Source: Pseudarthrobacter sp. Fe7
Lineage (GTDB): Bacteria > Actinomycetota > Actinomycetes > Actinomycetales > Micrococcaceae
NCBI GenBank assembly: GCA_024372495.1
Contig: CP099978.1
Coordinates: 22,033 to 86,032 of the forward strand
DNA length: 64,000 nt
Direction: 5' to 3'
In this document: positions 26,781-34,943 of the stretch, piece after piece
Layout: each line of letters opens with the position of its first letter
Position numbering within the stretch: position 1 is the first letter of the stretch
Notes under the pieces: model-generated
What the model was told of the DNA's origin: nothing
Seen by the model: only the letters and a program-made list of their open reading frames with translations
Database searches by the model: none
Position numbers and translations under genes: made by a program

Positions 26781-27047
26781 ATGGCAAAGCCGAAGCGGAT
26801 TCCGGCGTTCACGCCGTACTACACGGAGGACCAGGCGGGGCAGGTCCGGGCCGCGTTCAAGGCCGCCGGCCTGCAGGAGGGCGACGCCAGTGTTTCGGAC
26901 CTTATCGTCCGGGCGACGATGCGTGAAGTGAAGCGCCTGCAGCGCAAGTACAACGGCGGCAAACCGTGGCCTCCGGTGCAGGCCGGCGGGCTGCGGCGAG
27001 GGCAGAGAACGATGGATGAAATGCAGCACCGAAACGAGGAAACGTAG
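26781..27047 (+). CDS. ParB C-terminal-like (centromere-binding type) small protein
   Basis: 88 residues from ATG at 26781. The core AFTPYYTEDQAGQVRAAFKAAGLQEGDASVSDLIVRATMREVKRLQRKYNGGKPWPPV closely parallels the small protein after parA at 55.5 kb (SWSEFVSRAVMNEVLRRERLYNEGEPFPG). Both resemble the ribbon-helix-helix-like ParB C-terminal family. It lacks an adjacent ParA, so it may act as a transcriptional regulator or use the 54.5-kb ParA. Confidence 0.75.
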   Translation: MAKPKRIPAFTPYYTEDQAGQVRAAFKAAGLQEGDASVSDLIVRATMREVKRLQRKYNGGKPWPPVQAGGLRRGQRTMDEMQHRNEET

Positions 27048-27049
27048 CG

Positions 27050-27445
27050 ATGGGTCAGTGGGCTGAAGACATGAACAAGACCGGGGTCCGCACGTCTCTG
27101 CCGTTCCCAAAGATGCTGACGATGGACGACGTCCAGGAGATCCTGAACCTCGGTAAACCGATGGTCTATGCACTCGTGCGGAGTGGCGAAATTCGGGCCG
27201 CAAAATTTGGGCCCCGGGGCATTTGGCGCGTTCGGGAGGATGACTTGGCCGCGTACATTGATGCCGCTTACGAGAAGACGGCTGAGCAGATTGCTTCGGG
27301 CCAGGCTCCCCGAGGGGGACGTCCGCGCGGACGAGTAATCGGCGAGCGTTTGGATACGGGGAAGGCCGGCACCTATGACAGGTGGCCGGTCTTCTGCGTC
27401 TTACTCGCACGCGCTTCTTGTGACCCCCTTTGTTGCGGCTGGTGA
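27050..27445 (+). CDS. Excisionase-like HTH protein (C-terminus probably frameshifted)
   Basis: A MerR-like HTH_17 domain: MLTMDDVQEILNLGKPMVYALVRSGEIRAAKFGPRGIWRVREDDLAAYIDAAYEKT. This DNA-binding fold is used by excisionases and small plasmid regulators. The given frame runs into a Cys/Trp-rich tail and through a terminator hairpin. Removing one base at CAGGCTC (27302-27308) gives QIASGQLPEGDVRADE and a stop at 27338, before the hairpin. This is the same event as in hsdR and others. It starts 3 bases after the preceding gene. Confidence 0.82.
   Translation: MGQWAEDMNKTGVRTSLPFPKMLTMDDVQEILNLGKPMVYALVRSGEIRAAKFGPRGIWRVREDDLAAYIDAAYEKTAEQIASGQAPRGGRPRGRVIGERLDTGKAGTYDRWPVFCVLLARASCDPLCCGW
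27361..27394. terminator. Terminator-like hairpin
   Basis: GAAGGCCGGCACCT and AGGTGGCCGGTCTTC pair over about 13 bp around ATGAC. Its place inside the apparent 3' end of the excisionase-like gene supports a real stop upstream at 27336-27338. Confidence 0.6.
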
Positions 27446-27867
27446 CATTGCTTGGATCACGCGGGCCTGCGGAAGTTTGTGGTGATTAGCGCCGCCCTGC
27501 AGCTTGTGGTTGTCACCGCCCTGTACCGGCCCGGGAAGCCCCCTGTGCCTTCGAAGCCAACCCAGCGGAGTGGTTCCGTCGTGCCCAAGGATGCCTCGCT
27601 GTGTGGTCCTGTGTCGTCCCTGCTGAAGAAAAACCCGAGCGCTCCTTCAGGTGCGTCGGCAGCGCAGGTCCTGGACCATGGGGAAGGCTGCCGCTGGTGC
27701 GTTGATGACCTTCGAGGCTGTGCACATTCGCCGGCCCCCGGCGGTGACGTTCGTGTTCGTGGTGAGCTGGCGTCTGTGTGCAGCCGGTCAGGTGGGTCCC
27801 GTCGTGCACATGTGCGCGGGAAAAGCCCGAAGGATGTAGCTTTTGCCGTGCCCATGTGCGCGAGGGG
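27395..27867. other. Gene-free region
   Basis: About 470 bases with no credible gene; open frames here have shadow-like composition. Two similar stretches containing CATGTGCGCG (near 27809 and 27853) suggest a small local duplication. Confidence 0.4.
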
Positions 27868-28170
27868 CTAGTTCTCCTGGACGCCGTTTGCGTCGGACGG
27901 GTTGGGGGTCTCGGTGGGTTTGACCTGGGCCTTGCGCCGGCGGCCGGCCGCGGCTGGTTCCAGGCCAAGCTTCTTCAATTCGTCGGGGCTCCAGCCATCG
28001 CGGGTCGCTTTGACGTAGGCGCGCTTGTCGTCGCGTTCCGCGGCGGCCAGTTGCTCCTTTAGGTCGGTCACGCGCTGGCGTGCCTGGACAAGCTCTTCGA
28101 CGGATTTGATGCGTGAGTCGAGCAGTGCGCGTGCCTGGTTCTTGGTGGCTTCAATGTTGATGTTTGCCAT
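27868..28170 (-). CDS. Small coiled-coil protein cut off from its promoter by IS21
   Basis: 100 residues from ATG at 28170. MANINIEATKNQARALLDSR then VEELVQARQRVTDLKEQLAAAERDDKRAYVKATRDGWSPDELKKLGLEP: a coiled coil followed by a short helix-turn motif, ending in a basic Arg-rich tail. Such proteins occur as plasmid accessory factors. The IS21 end begins 17 bp upstream of the start, so expression now depends on IS-derived sequence (TTGACA lies near the boundary). Confidence 0.65.
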   Translation of the reverse strand: MANINIEATKNQARALLDSRIKSVEELVQARQRVTDLKEQLAAAERDDKRAYVKATRDGWSPDELKKLGLEPAAAGRRRKAQVKPTETPNPSDANGVQEN

Positions 28171-28240
28171 TGTGGCCGTCGTTGATTGTGTCAAGTAGTT
28201 CTGGACCCACTGTGACGGTTTGAATTGAGCCCACTTGGTG

Positions 28241-28612
28241 ATGCTTCTGGGATTATCGTCGGTATGGTTTCTTCCGGATTGCCCGAGGCTCGATGTTGCC
28301 CGTGCGCGCCGTTGGTGTGCTGAGCGGGTGCCTGCCAGATTTAGGGATGAGGTGCGGGTGGAGTGCGATGTCTCTGCCCGTCACATCACGATTCTTGAAT
28401 GCCGCCCGCCTTGGGATGAGAGTGGGGAAACGGAATGGTCGCGGTTCCCCATAGCCCGGATGTCTTTCACGAAGAAGACAGGGCTGTGGACCTTGTTCTG
28501 GCGTGACCGGAATCTGAAGTTCCATCAGTACCGGTTCCTTGCTCCCAGCCCCAGTCTTCAGGTCCTCCTGGACCATGTGGATAAAAGCGGGGATCCCATT
28601 TTCTGGGGATAG
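28241..28612 (+). CDS. DUF3024 protein, passenger in the IS21 element
   Basis: About 123 residues. LPDCPRLDVARARRWCAERVPARFRDEVRVECDVSARHITILECRPPW, then RFPIARMSFTKKTGLWTLFWRDRNLKFHQYRFL and the end DPIFWG match DUF3024, a small beta-rich family of unknown role. It lies 6 bp inside the inner IS repeat and converges on istB. TTG, GTG and ATG codons follow one another at 28235-28243; ATG is used. Being inside the repeats, it should move with the element. Confidence 0.85.
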   Translation: MLLGLSSVWFLPDCPRLDVARARRWCAERVPARFRDEVRVECDVSARHITILECRPPWDESGETEWSRFPIARMSFTKKTGLWTLFWRDRNLKFHQYRFLAPSPSLQVLLDHVDKSGDPIFWG

Positions 28613-28629
28613 CAGCCAAGGGTAGTCAT

Positions 28630-29446
28630 TCAACCCGCCAGCTGCTGGTTTTTGGTGTGGGCGAGCCGGTATGAGTCCGTACCGGTTTCGATGATGGTTC
28701 CCTTGAATGTGAGCCGGTCAACGATCGCCGCGCAAAGTCGGGGGTCCGTGAAGGTTTTGGTCCAGCCGGAAAATGATTCGTTGGTTGCTATCGCCACGGA
28801 CGCTTTCTCCTCGCGTTCGGTGAGGACCTGGAAGAGCAGTTCGGCGCCACGTTTATCCAGTTCCATGTAGCCCAGGCTCGTCGATGCACAGCAGATCGAC
28901 GCGGCCGTAACGGGCGATGGTCTTGGCCAGGACCTTTTCGTCTTCTGCCTCGACCAGCTCATTCACCAGCCTTGTGGCCAAGGTGTATCTGACCCTGAAT
29001 CCCTTTTCCGCGGCGGCCGTACCGAGACCGATGAGCAGGTGGGACTTTCCGGTTCCCGAGTCCCCGATGAAGCACAGCGGCTGGCCTTTCCTGATCCAGT
29101 CGCCGGTCGCGAGGGTATTGATCGTGGCCTGGTTGATGTTCGGGTTGGCCTCGTAGTCGAAATCACCGAGCCATTTATCCCGCGGGAAGTTCGCCGCTTT
29201 CACTCTCCGTAATGAACTGCGCCGGTCGCGGTCATCACACTCGGCGAGCAACAACTCCGCGAGGAACCCCTGGTAGGAAAGCTGTTCTTTCCCTGCCACG
29301 GCCAGGGCTTCCTCAAGCACGGTCCTGATCGTTGGCAGGCGCAGCCGCCGGCATGCCTGTTCCACGGCCGCCATGGCGGCCTGTTCCGTCATTCCGCGTC
29401 GGCGGCGCAGCGTCTGGGAGATAACAACCGGTGGGGTCGGGCTCAT
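28630..29446 (-). pseudogene. istB: IS21 helper ATPase IstB, one frameshift
   Basis: The AAA+ helper of IS21 transposition. The first frame has LPTIRTVLEEALAVAGKEQLSYQGFLAELL and Walker A FIGDSGTGKSHLLIGLG, then breaks at Walker B after LLCIDE. The second frame continues LGYMELDKRGAELLFQVLTEREEKASVAIATNESFSGW. The break is one extra base at plus-strand CAGGCTC 28873-28879; without it the motif is LLCIDELGYM. The start overlaps istA by 4 bp (ATGA). If the shift is real, the IS is inactive. Confidence 0.9.
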
Positions 29447-31128
29447 GATGCGTTTCCTTCTCTGGCAGGGACGGGATCCGGGGCCGCGGCGCGGTCCGGG
29501 AACCTGAGGAGCCGGTCGTATGCTGCCATCGATGGCAGCGGCCGTTTGTCTGCGGGCAGGCCGGCGATCACTGCCGCCGGATCTGCCAAGCGCCGCTGGG
29601 TGAGGCTGAGAACACGGTGCTGAACAATTTTCGCTGGCCCGGGACAGCTCTGATCGACCGGACCCCGCACCGTGCCGCGTTCAGAGGCTGCCCGACGGGC
29701 TTCCACTGCGACGACATCGGCCGTTACTGCCCCGACCCGCAGCGCTGCAGTGATTCCGTCGACGACGTCCCGGGCGTCCATCGACCGGTGCAGGAGCAGA
29801 ACATCGATCAGTTCTCTGGTCCCTGCCGCGTCGCCGTCGGTTTTCCTTACCGCTGCCCAGAACGCGTCATGGGCAGGGGTGAAAACACCCGAAGCGCGGG
29901 CCTGCGACAAGGCGGTGGATCCCGGCAGGGCACCGGGCTTGATGCGCAGTACTTCCAGATAGTGATCCAGCTGAACGCACTGGCCACCCCTGGCAACCGT
30001 GCGCGGATGGGTAGCGATCAGTGTTCTGCCGTCAAAGACCCGGATCTCGGTCGCCCGTAGTGAGACCCGCACTCTGCGGCCGATGAACCGGACCGGAACT
30101 GAATACCGGGCCGTTCTGACACTGATCAGCGCTGAGCGGTCGACCCTGGGCGTAAGCACCAGGCCCGGATCAAACCCTTCAACAGGTACCGGCGCCAGGT
30201 AAGGACGTTCAGCGGCGAAGTCCTGGCCTACGGTGTTGATCCTGTTGCCGATCCGCCGGCTGTCCTCACTTCGGTCCCACGCCCGGAGCTTCCCATTCAA
30301 CTCCGCCAGGGATTCGACGGCCGGCACCGGAGTCAGAAAATTCCGCCGGAATCTGCCGACCTCTCCTTCGACCCCGCCCTTTTCATGGGCCCCGGAGATG
30401 CCAGGCTCGCAGTAAAAGGGATCAAAACCAAAATGGGACCGGAAGAGCACCCAACGCTCGTTCTCCGTCCTCTGCCGGCCGCCCCCGTAAAGGACCTTGG
30501 TCACCGCGCTGCTCAGGTTGTCGTACCGGATATGCCGCGCCGGGATCCCGCCGATCACGTCGAACGCGTCGATATGACCCTCCAGGAAAGCCTCCTGGCC
30601 ACACGTCGGGTAAACCCGATGGACTGCTTTGCCGGAATGAGAGAGCCGGAAAGCGAACAGATAACACCTGGTCCGCACCCCGGCCAGGTCCACCCACACG
30701 TCCCCGAAATCAACCTCGGCCTCAGCACCGGGCGCGTGTTCCTGAGGAACGAAGACCTCCGGTCCCCGCCCGGCTCCGGCCTCAATCTCCACACGCTTCA
30801 CCCGGACATAATCCCGGACAGTCGAATACGAAGCACCGGTAAATCCGTGTTCATCAGCAAGCCGGGCGAAAATCCGCCGGACCGTATGACGCTGCTTCCT
30901 GGGCGCCTGAAGGTCCTCGGACAGCATCGCATCAATCAGGATCTTGACCGGCTCCAGCTGACGGGCCACTCTCACCGGCGTTTTCCGTGGCGGCGGTTCC
31001 GCTGAATCCAACGCCAACCGCACAATCCTTCGCCCAACTCCGTGACGGCGGGCCAGCGCACGAATAGACAGCCCCTCCACCCGCGCGTCCCGGCGAATTC
31101 TGGCGAACAGCTCCACTTTTGACCCCAT
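29443..31128 (-). CDS. istA: IS21-family DDE transposase IstA
   Basis: 561 residues from ATG at 31128 (GGAGGGC upstream). N-terminal HTH: IRRDARVEGLSIRALARRHGVGRRIVRLAL. Retroviral-integrase-like core: first Asp in EVDFGDVWVDLAG, second in HIRYDNLSSAV, and Glu in AHEKGGVEGEVGRFRR. The C-terminal Mu-transposase-like beta domain contains RTARYSVPVRFIGRRVRVSL. Length and order are normal and the frame is intact. Translationally coupled to istB. Confidence 0.94.
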   Translation of the reverse strand: MGSKVELFARIRRDARVEGLSIRALARRHGVGRRIVRLALDSAEPPPRKTPVRVARQLEPVKILIDAMLSEDLQAPRKQRHTVRRIFARLADEHGFTGASYSTVRDYVRVKRVEIEAGAGRGPEVFVPQEHAPGAEAEVDFGDVWVDLAGVRTRCYLFAFRLSHSGKAVHRVYPTCGQEAFLEGHIDAFDVIGGIPARHIRYDNLSSAVTKVLYGGGRQRTENERWVLFRSHFGFDPFYCEPGISGAHEKGGVEGEVGRFRRNFLTPVPAVESLAELNGKLRAWDRSEDSRRIGNRINTVGQDFAAERPYLAPVPVEGFDPGLVLTPRVDRSALISVRTARYSVPVRFIGRRVRVSLRATEIRVFDGRTLIATHPRTVARGGQCVQLDHYLEVLRIKPGALPGSTALSQARASGVFTPAHDAFWAAVRKTDGDAAGTRELIDVLLLHRSMDARDVVDGITAALRVGAVTADVVAVEARRAASERGTVRGPVDQSCPGPAKIVQHRVLSLTQRRLADPAAVIAGLPADKRPLPSMAAYDRLLRFPDRAAAPDPVPAREGNAS

Positions 31129-31282
31129 CCCATGCCCTCCACCCTTGGAAACCAGATGAGAACAACGCTGGGGTGGGTCCAAATCAAACCGTCACAAGCT
31201 ACCCGGCGAGTCGGCAGGTGGGCTCAAATCAAACCGTCACACCGGGTCCAACTCAAACTGCCACAACCACGTCGTCCCTTCC

Positions 31283-31299
31283 ACTGAAATTGTTTCAGT
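31283..31299. promoter_or_regulatory. 17-bp palindromic operator, site 1 (before the mob region)
   Basis: ACTGAAATTGTTTCAGT, with 7-bp arms ACTGAAA and TTTCAGT. It lies directly after the IS21 end and about 90 bp before the putative oriT hairpin. Three further copies occur at 49184, 51882 and 55968. Confidence 0.75.
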
Positions 31300-31390
31300 C
31301 CCTTCAGACTCACCCTAGCTGCCGGGCGTGCCGCCCGCCACCCAACACGCGAAAGAATGCCGCCCTGCTGTTTTGGCGGAGCAAGCTATA

Positions 31391-31410
31391 CACTTACACC
31401 CGTGTAAGTG
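31391..31410. other. Candidate oriT inverted repeat
   Basis: CACTTACAC-CC-GTGTAAGTG, 9-bp arms, upstream of mobC and the relaxase on the same strand. oriT sites of MobC-type systems carry such an inverted repeat a few bases before nic. The nic site is not identified. Confidence 0.5.
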
Positions 31411-31501
31411 GCTTGTCGCCCTCGACACTGGTGATCGAGTACGGCACACTGGTCAGTGTGGTCCCCGGTTTCGGGGTCGCTGCCCTGGGCCAGTTGAAGG
31501 G

Positions 31502-31903
31502 ATGGGGGAACGAGTGACCGAAGAGAATACGTCTCGTTCCCGGTTCTCCCGCCGGCGTCGGGAGAACAAGCCCGCAGGGACCAAGAAGCGTCGTGACGTG
31601 TGGGTCACCGCCGAGGAAGATGCTGCTCTGATGGCGCGTGCTGCCAGGGAGCGAGTGACCGTGCCGAACCTGCTGGTGTCATCGGCGTTGTCGGAGTCTT
31701 CCGACTCGCCCACGGAACGCCGCGCGATCGCTGCGGAATTGATGGCCCTTCACAACTTGCTGGCGCGCTCGTCGAACAACATCAACCAGTTGGCGCGGCA
31801 GGCGAACGCTACCGGTGACTTTCCTGTCGAGGCGAGCCAGGCGTTGAAGCATATCCGGACGGTTGCGATGCGGATTGATGACGCAATTGATGGGCTGATG
31901 TAG
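31502..31903 (+). CDS. mobC: MobC-family mobilisation accessory protein
   Basis: About 133 residues. After a basic N-terminus (SRFSRRRRENKPAGTKKRRD), VWVTAEEDAALMARAARERVTVPNLLVSSAL forms a ribbon-helix-helix-like part. ERRAIAAELMALHNLLARSSNNINQLARQANATGDFP is the MobC signature around NNINQLAR. Start at ATG 31502 or GTG 31514. MobC helps the relaxase open oriT. It is immediately followed (4 bp) by the relaxase. Confidence 0.85.
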   Translation: MGERVTEENTSRSRFSRRRRENKPAGTKKRRDVWVTAEEDAALMARAARERVTVPNLLVSSALSESSDSPTERRAIAAELMALHNLLARSSNNINQLARQANATGDFPVEASQALKHIRTVAMRIDDAIDGLM

Positions 31904-31907
31904 GCCC

Positions 31908-33539
31908 ATGATTCCTAACATCACTCGCGGCTCACGGATGGCCGGCCTCATCCTTTATCTGGCATCCACGGATGCGGATAAGACGAAGAACGCACACACT
32001 GAACCGCACTTGGTGGCCGGTGACGCAGCGATCATGGCGTGGTACGACGACGGTGTCCTGGATAAGGACGATGCCCTGGCCATTGCCAAGCATCTTGACC
32101 GTCCCCGGAAGGCTTTCGGTGTCTCAGTTCAGGTCAAGGACATGCAGTGGGATGCGGCCAAAAAGGAGCGCGTTCACGTCGGCTACAAGGACGCCAGCGT
32201 CTGGCACTGCTCGCTGAGCCTGCGTGCCGAGGAAGGCGCACTGACGGACCAGCAGTGGGGTGACATTGCCAACGACTTTGTGGACGCAATGGGCTTCACC
32301 GAGGCCAGCGGAAAGGCCCGCTGCCGCTGGGCCGCGATCAATCACGGCACGTCGGAGAAGGGCAACCACCACATCCACATTGCTGTGTCCCTGATCCGTG
32401 AAGACGGCACCAAGGCATCCACGCACGGTGACTACAAAAGGGCGCAGCAGACCTGCCGCGAGCTCGAGGTGAAGTACGGGCTGGAACAGCTCTCCACCGT
32501 GCACGCCACCCGCGGTTACGACCGGGCCGAGAAGGCAACGGCTGTCCGTGACGAGCGCGAAATGCACCGCAGTGCTCTGGCACGGAAAGTGCGCGCCAGC
32601 GCGAGTGCGTCAGCGACGGAAGCAGAGTTCGTTCGGAGGGCCAGGGACACAGGAATGTTGCTCCGGCCGCGGTACGCGAAGAACACCACTGACGTCATAG
32701 TCGGTTACTCCGTGGCCGAACGACCGAAAGCGGGTGAGCGTCCCATTTGGTTCGGCGGCGGCACGTTGGCCTCGGACCTGAAGCTCGGCGCATTGCGTGA
32801 AGAATGGATGGACTCCCCTCAGCTGGCCACGGAGGCCGCAGCCGAGTGGAACGCCGCCGCGCGCAACAAGCGCAAGGTTTCCAGGACAGGTCCTGAGAAC
32901 GCCACGCCGTCAGCAGATGTCTGGGTGGAGTACACCCGCAATGCTGCCGCCTTGGTTGAAAAGCTGCGGGTACTGCCACGGGATGACCACGCCACTTGGG
33001 CGAAGGCAGCCCGTGAAGTTTCAGGGGCCTTCGCTGCATGGTCGCATCGACTCGAACCCACTCCCGGACCGCTGGCTGCGACCGCTGCGGAGCTGTCCCG
33101 CACAGCGCAGTTGCGGGCACCACGGCAGCACAGCAAGCCTGTACCACTGCCCTCCATCGCGGGGACGGCCATGCTGTTCATGGCAGCGTCGAGCAAGAAC
33201 AAGACAGCGGCCCAAGCCGCCCTCATGCTGCAGCTGGTGAACACTGCCTTTGCCATCCACGAGATGCACCAGCAATCGGGACGCACACGGGAGGCGCAGC
33301 GCATCCGCGCCGTCGTGATCGAACAGCTGAAGCCTTTCGCTGCCACGATGCCTAAACCCGTCACGGTAGGCGCACCCGAACAAGCCACGTCAGAACAGAT
33401 GCCGGCGCCAAAGTCCGTGGAACTTGGTCTTCGCGGCATGGCTCCCATCCGCCCAGGTTCGGCAGTACCCACTAGACCGACACCGACTAAGAACCACCAG
33501 CACACGGGGCGCGAATCAAGCCCTGGACTCGACCGATAA
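31908..33539 (+). CDS. MOBP-like relaxase (mobilisation nuclease)
   Basis: 543 residues. Relaxase fold: MIPNITRGSRMAGLILYLA carries the candidate catalytic Tyr in motif I. Motif III RWAAINHGTSEKGNHHIHIAVSLIREDGTKAS has the metal-binding HHIH. It nicks oriT and stays covalently bound to the 5' end for transfer. The C-terminal ~200 residues are Ala-rich helices, with a possible membrane-tropic stretch around AGTAMLFMAASS. Intact. Partner coupling protein and T4SS are at 37-48 kb. Confidence 0.9.
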   Translation: MIPNITRGSRMAGLILYLASTDADKTKNAHTEPHLVAGDAAIMAWYDDGVLDKDDALAIAKHLDRPRKAFGVSVQVKDMQWDAAKKERVHVGYKDASVWHCSLSLRAEEGALTDQQWGDIANDFVDAMGFTEASGKARCRWAAINHGTSEKGNHHIHIAVSLIREDGTKASTHGDYKRAQQTCRELEVKYGLEQLSTVHATRGYDRAEKATAVRDEREMHRSALARKVRASASASATEAEFVRRARDTGMLLRPRYAKNTTDVIVGYSVAERPKAGERPIWFGGGTLASDLKLGALREEWMDSPQLATEAAAEWNAAARNKRKVSRTGPENATPSADVWVEYTRNAAALVEKLRVLPRDDHATWAKAAREVSGAFAAWSHRLEPTPGPLAATAAELSRTAQLRAPRQHSKPVPLPSIAGTAMLFMAASSKNKTAAQAALMLQLVNTAFAIHEMHQQSGRTREAQRIRAVVIEQLKPFAATMPKPVTVGAPEQATSEQMPAPKSVELGLRGMAPIRPGSAVPTRPTPTKNHQHTGRESSPGLDR

Positions 33540-33569
33540 AGAAGAACACCAAGTGCAAGGGGGAACACC

Positions 33570-34802
33570 ATGAGTGAATCAGATGGAATCGATGACGTCC
33601 TGGACGGCGGAATGCGCCAGTCGCTGTTGATCGCCTCGCGGATCGCCGAAACCCTGGCCCGCCGCCGGCAGGAACTGCTGCGGCAGAGGGAACAGCAGGA
33701 CGCCCAGGCAGCGCATGAAGCGCACACACAGCTGGCCGCCCAGCGCAGCGCCGCACGCGCAGCACTCTCGCCTATCGAGAAGGATCAGTGGTGGGACAAA
33801 GCGCAACCCAACGACATTGCCACTGCCCACTCTGTGGCCGAAGCCTGGAAAGACCATGACCCAGCGGCACTGGCGGCCGCCGAGCGCATCAGGCAGGAGG
33901 TCCTGACCCGCTACGGGATCGACACCCGCGACGTCGGCCCGGACACTGCATACCTGGAATCAGGCATTGAAACCATCACGGCGGAACGGGCGCGCCAAGA
34001 GGCCCTGGCTCTGAGCCAGGAAGAGGCCCGCAAGGCAGCCGCTGAACAGGAGAAAGCCATGCAGCTGCTCGCAGCGGCCCGTGCTGAGGAACTGCGCGCC
34101 CAAGCCGAAAAGCTGGCCCCTGAAATGGAGCGGCACCAGGTACCGGCGGAGTACCTGGCCAACCCCGAGCTGGCACAGGCGTTGCAGCGGGCCCACAACG
34201 CCAAAACACCGTCGGCTGCTGCAGCCGCCGACGCGGACATCAAGGAACGCATGTTCCTGATCAGCAAGGACGGTATAGACGGACCCGACATCGACCAGCT
34301 GCGCCAAGAAACCACAGCCAACGTCAACGGCGCCAACGATGCCCACTTCAAAGATGCCCAGTTCGTCAAAGCCGCCAAGGAAATGCACGAAGCCAAACTC
34401 CTCGCTGAGGGCGGTTTCCAGGGCTCCGAGCGATTGCCACTGGAGCAGCGCTACGAACGCGCTGAGAAGGAACTCTTTGCCCGCCTCGAAGGCGTCGGCC
34501 GGGAAATCGAAAACCGTGTCACCGGCAATGACAGCGGCCGGCTCAAGGACCAAGGTTTGAAGGCTGAAAGCACCTCGGCCGCAGACTACGGCTCAGCAGA
34601 ACGCCAGCAAGCCTTTGCAGCGTCCCTGGCCACTACCGGGGCCAACGAAACCCAGGTGCGTGGGCGCGCCGCAGCCGAACGCAGCGAAGGCACACACCCC
34701 AGTGGTGCAGTCACCATGGGTAAAGGCGCAGCCAAAGCCAGGAAGACGCCTAGAGGGGCATCCAGGGGTGCCGAGCGGACCAAGAGTGGCCCCGCCCGCT
34801 AG
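33570..34802 (+). CDS. Long coiled-coil mob-region protein
   Basis: 410 residues, strongly Ala/Glu/Arg/Gln-rich, with predicted coiled coils at ~20-60 and 140-200 (EEARKAAAEQEKAMQLLAAARAEELRAQAEKL). A middle region (ERMFLISKDGIDGPDIDQLRQETTANVNGANDAHFKDAQFV) and a basic tail follow. GGGGGAACACC precedes the ATG, 30 bp after the relaxase. It is co-transcribed with mobC and the relaxase and probably assists DNA processing, but no family is recognised. Confidence 0.7.
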   Translation: MSESDGIDDVLDGGMRQSLLIASRIAETLARRRQELLRQREQQDAQAAHEAHTQLAAQRSAARAALSPIEKDQWWDKAQPNDIATAHSVAEAWKDHDPAALAAAERIRQEVLTRYGIDTRDVGPDTAYLESGIETITAERARQEALALSQEEARKAAAEQEKAMQLLAAARAEELRAQAEKLAPEMERHQVPAEYLANPELAQALQRAHNAKTPSAAAAADADIKERMFLISKDGIDGPDIDQLRQETTANVNGANDAHFKDAQFVKAAKEMHEAKLLAEGGFQGSERLPLEQRYERAEKELFARLEGVGREIENRVTGNDSGRLKDQGLKAESTSAADYGSAERQQAFAASLATTGANETQVRGRAAAERSEGTHPSGAVTMGKGAAKARKTPRGASRGAERTKSGPAR

Positions 34803-34816
34803 ATAATGCTTCCAGT

Positions 34817-34853
34817 AAAGGGGAGGAGGCCGCCCGGCGGTCTCCTCCCCTTT
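34817..34853. terminator. Terminator hairpin after the mob operon
   Basis: AAAGGGGAGGAG and CTCCTCCCCTTT form the stem, with an inner GCCGCC/GGCGGT extension, followed by ATATTTG. Confidence 0.85.
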
Positions 34854-34943
34854 ATATTTGCCCGCAGTCGCTGGTGCGGAGACATGGCTAACTGCTCGAA
34901 CTCCGCGCCTAAGTCGTGGAGAGTCAACGTCTACTATTTGTGC

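Larger units (their letters stand above)
28187..31265 (-). mobile_element. IS21-family insertion sequence with a passenger gene
   Basis: About 3.08 kb. Outer ends TGTG...GGACCC (28187-28208) and GGGTCC...CACA (31244-31265) are inverted. Inner repeats also match: the 24-mer at 28211-28234 is the inverse of 31218-31241 with one mismatch, and a further right-end copy lies at 31173-31196. Multiple terminal repeats starting with TGT are characteristic of IS21. It carries istA and istB leftwards plus a rightward DUF3024 gene inside the left end. Target duplications were not obvious. Confidence 0.82.

Noticed and set aside
27452..27871. Several overlapping open frames between the excisionase-like gene and IS21
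   Set aside because: No ribosome sites, unlike-protein composition, and they conflict on both strands.
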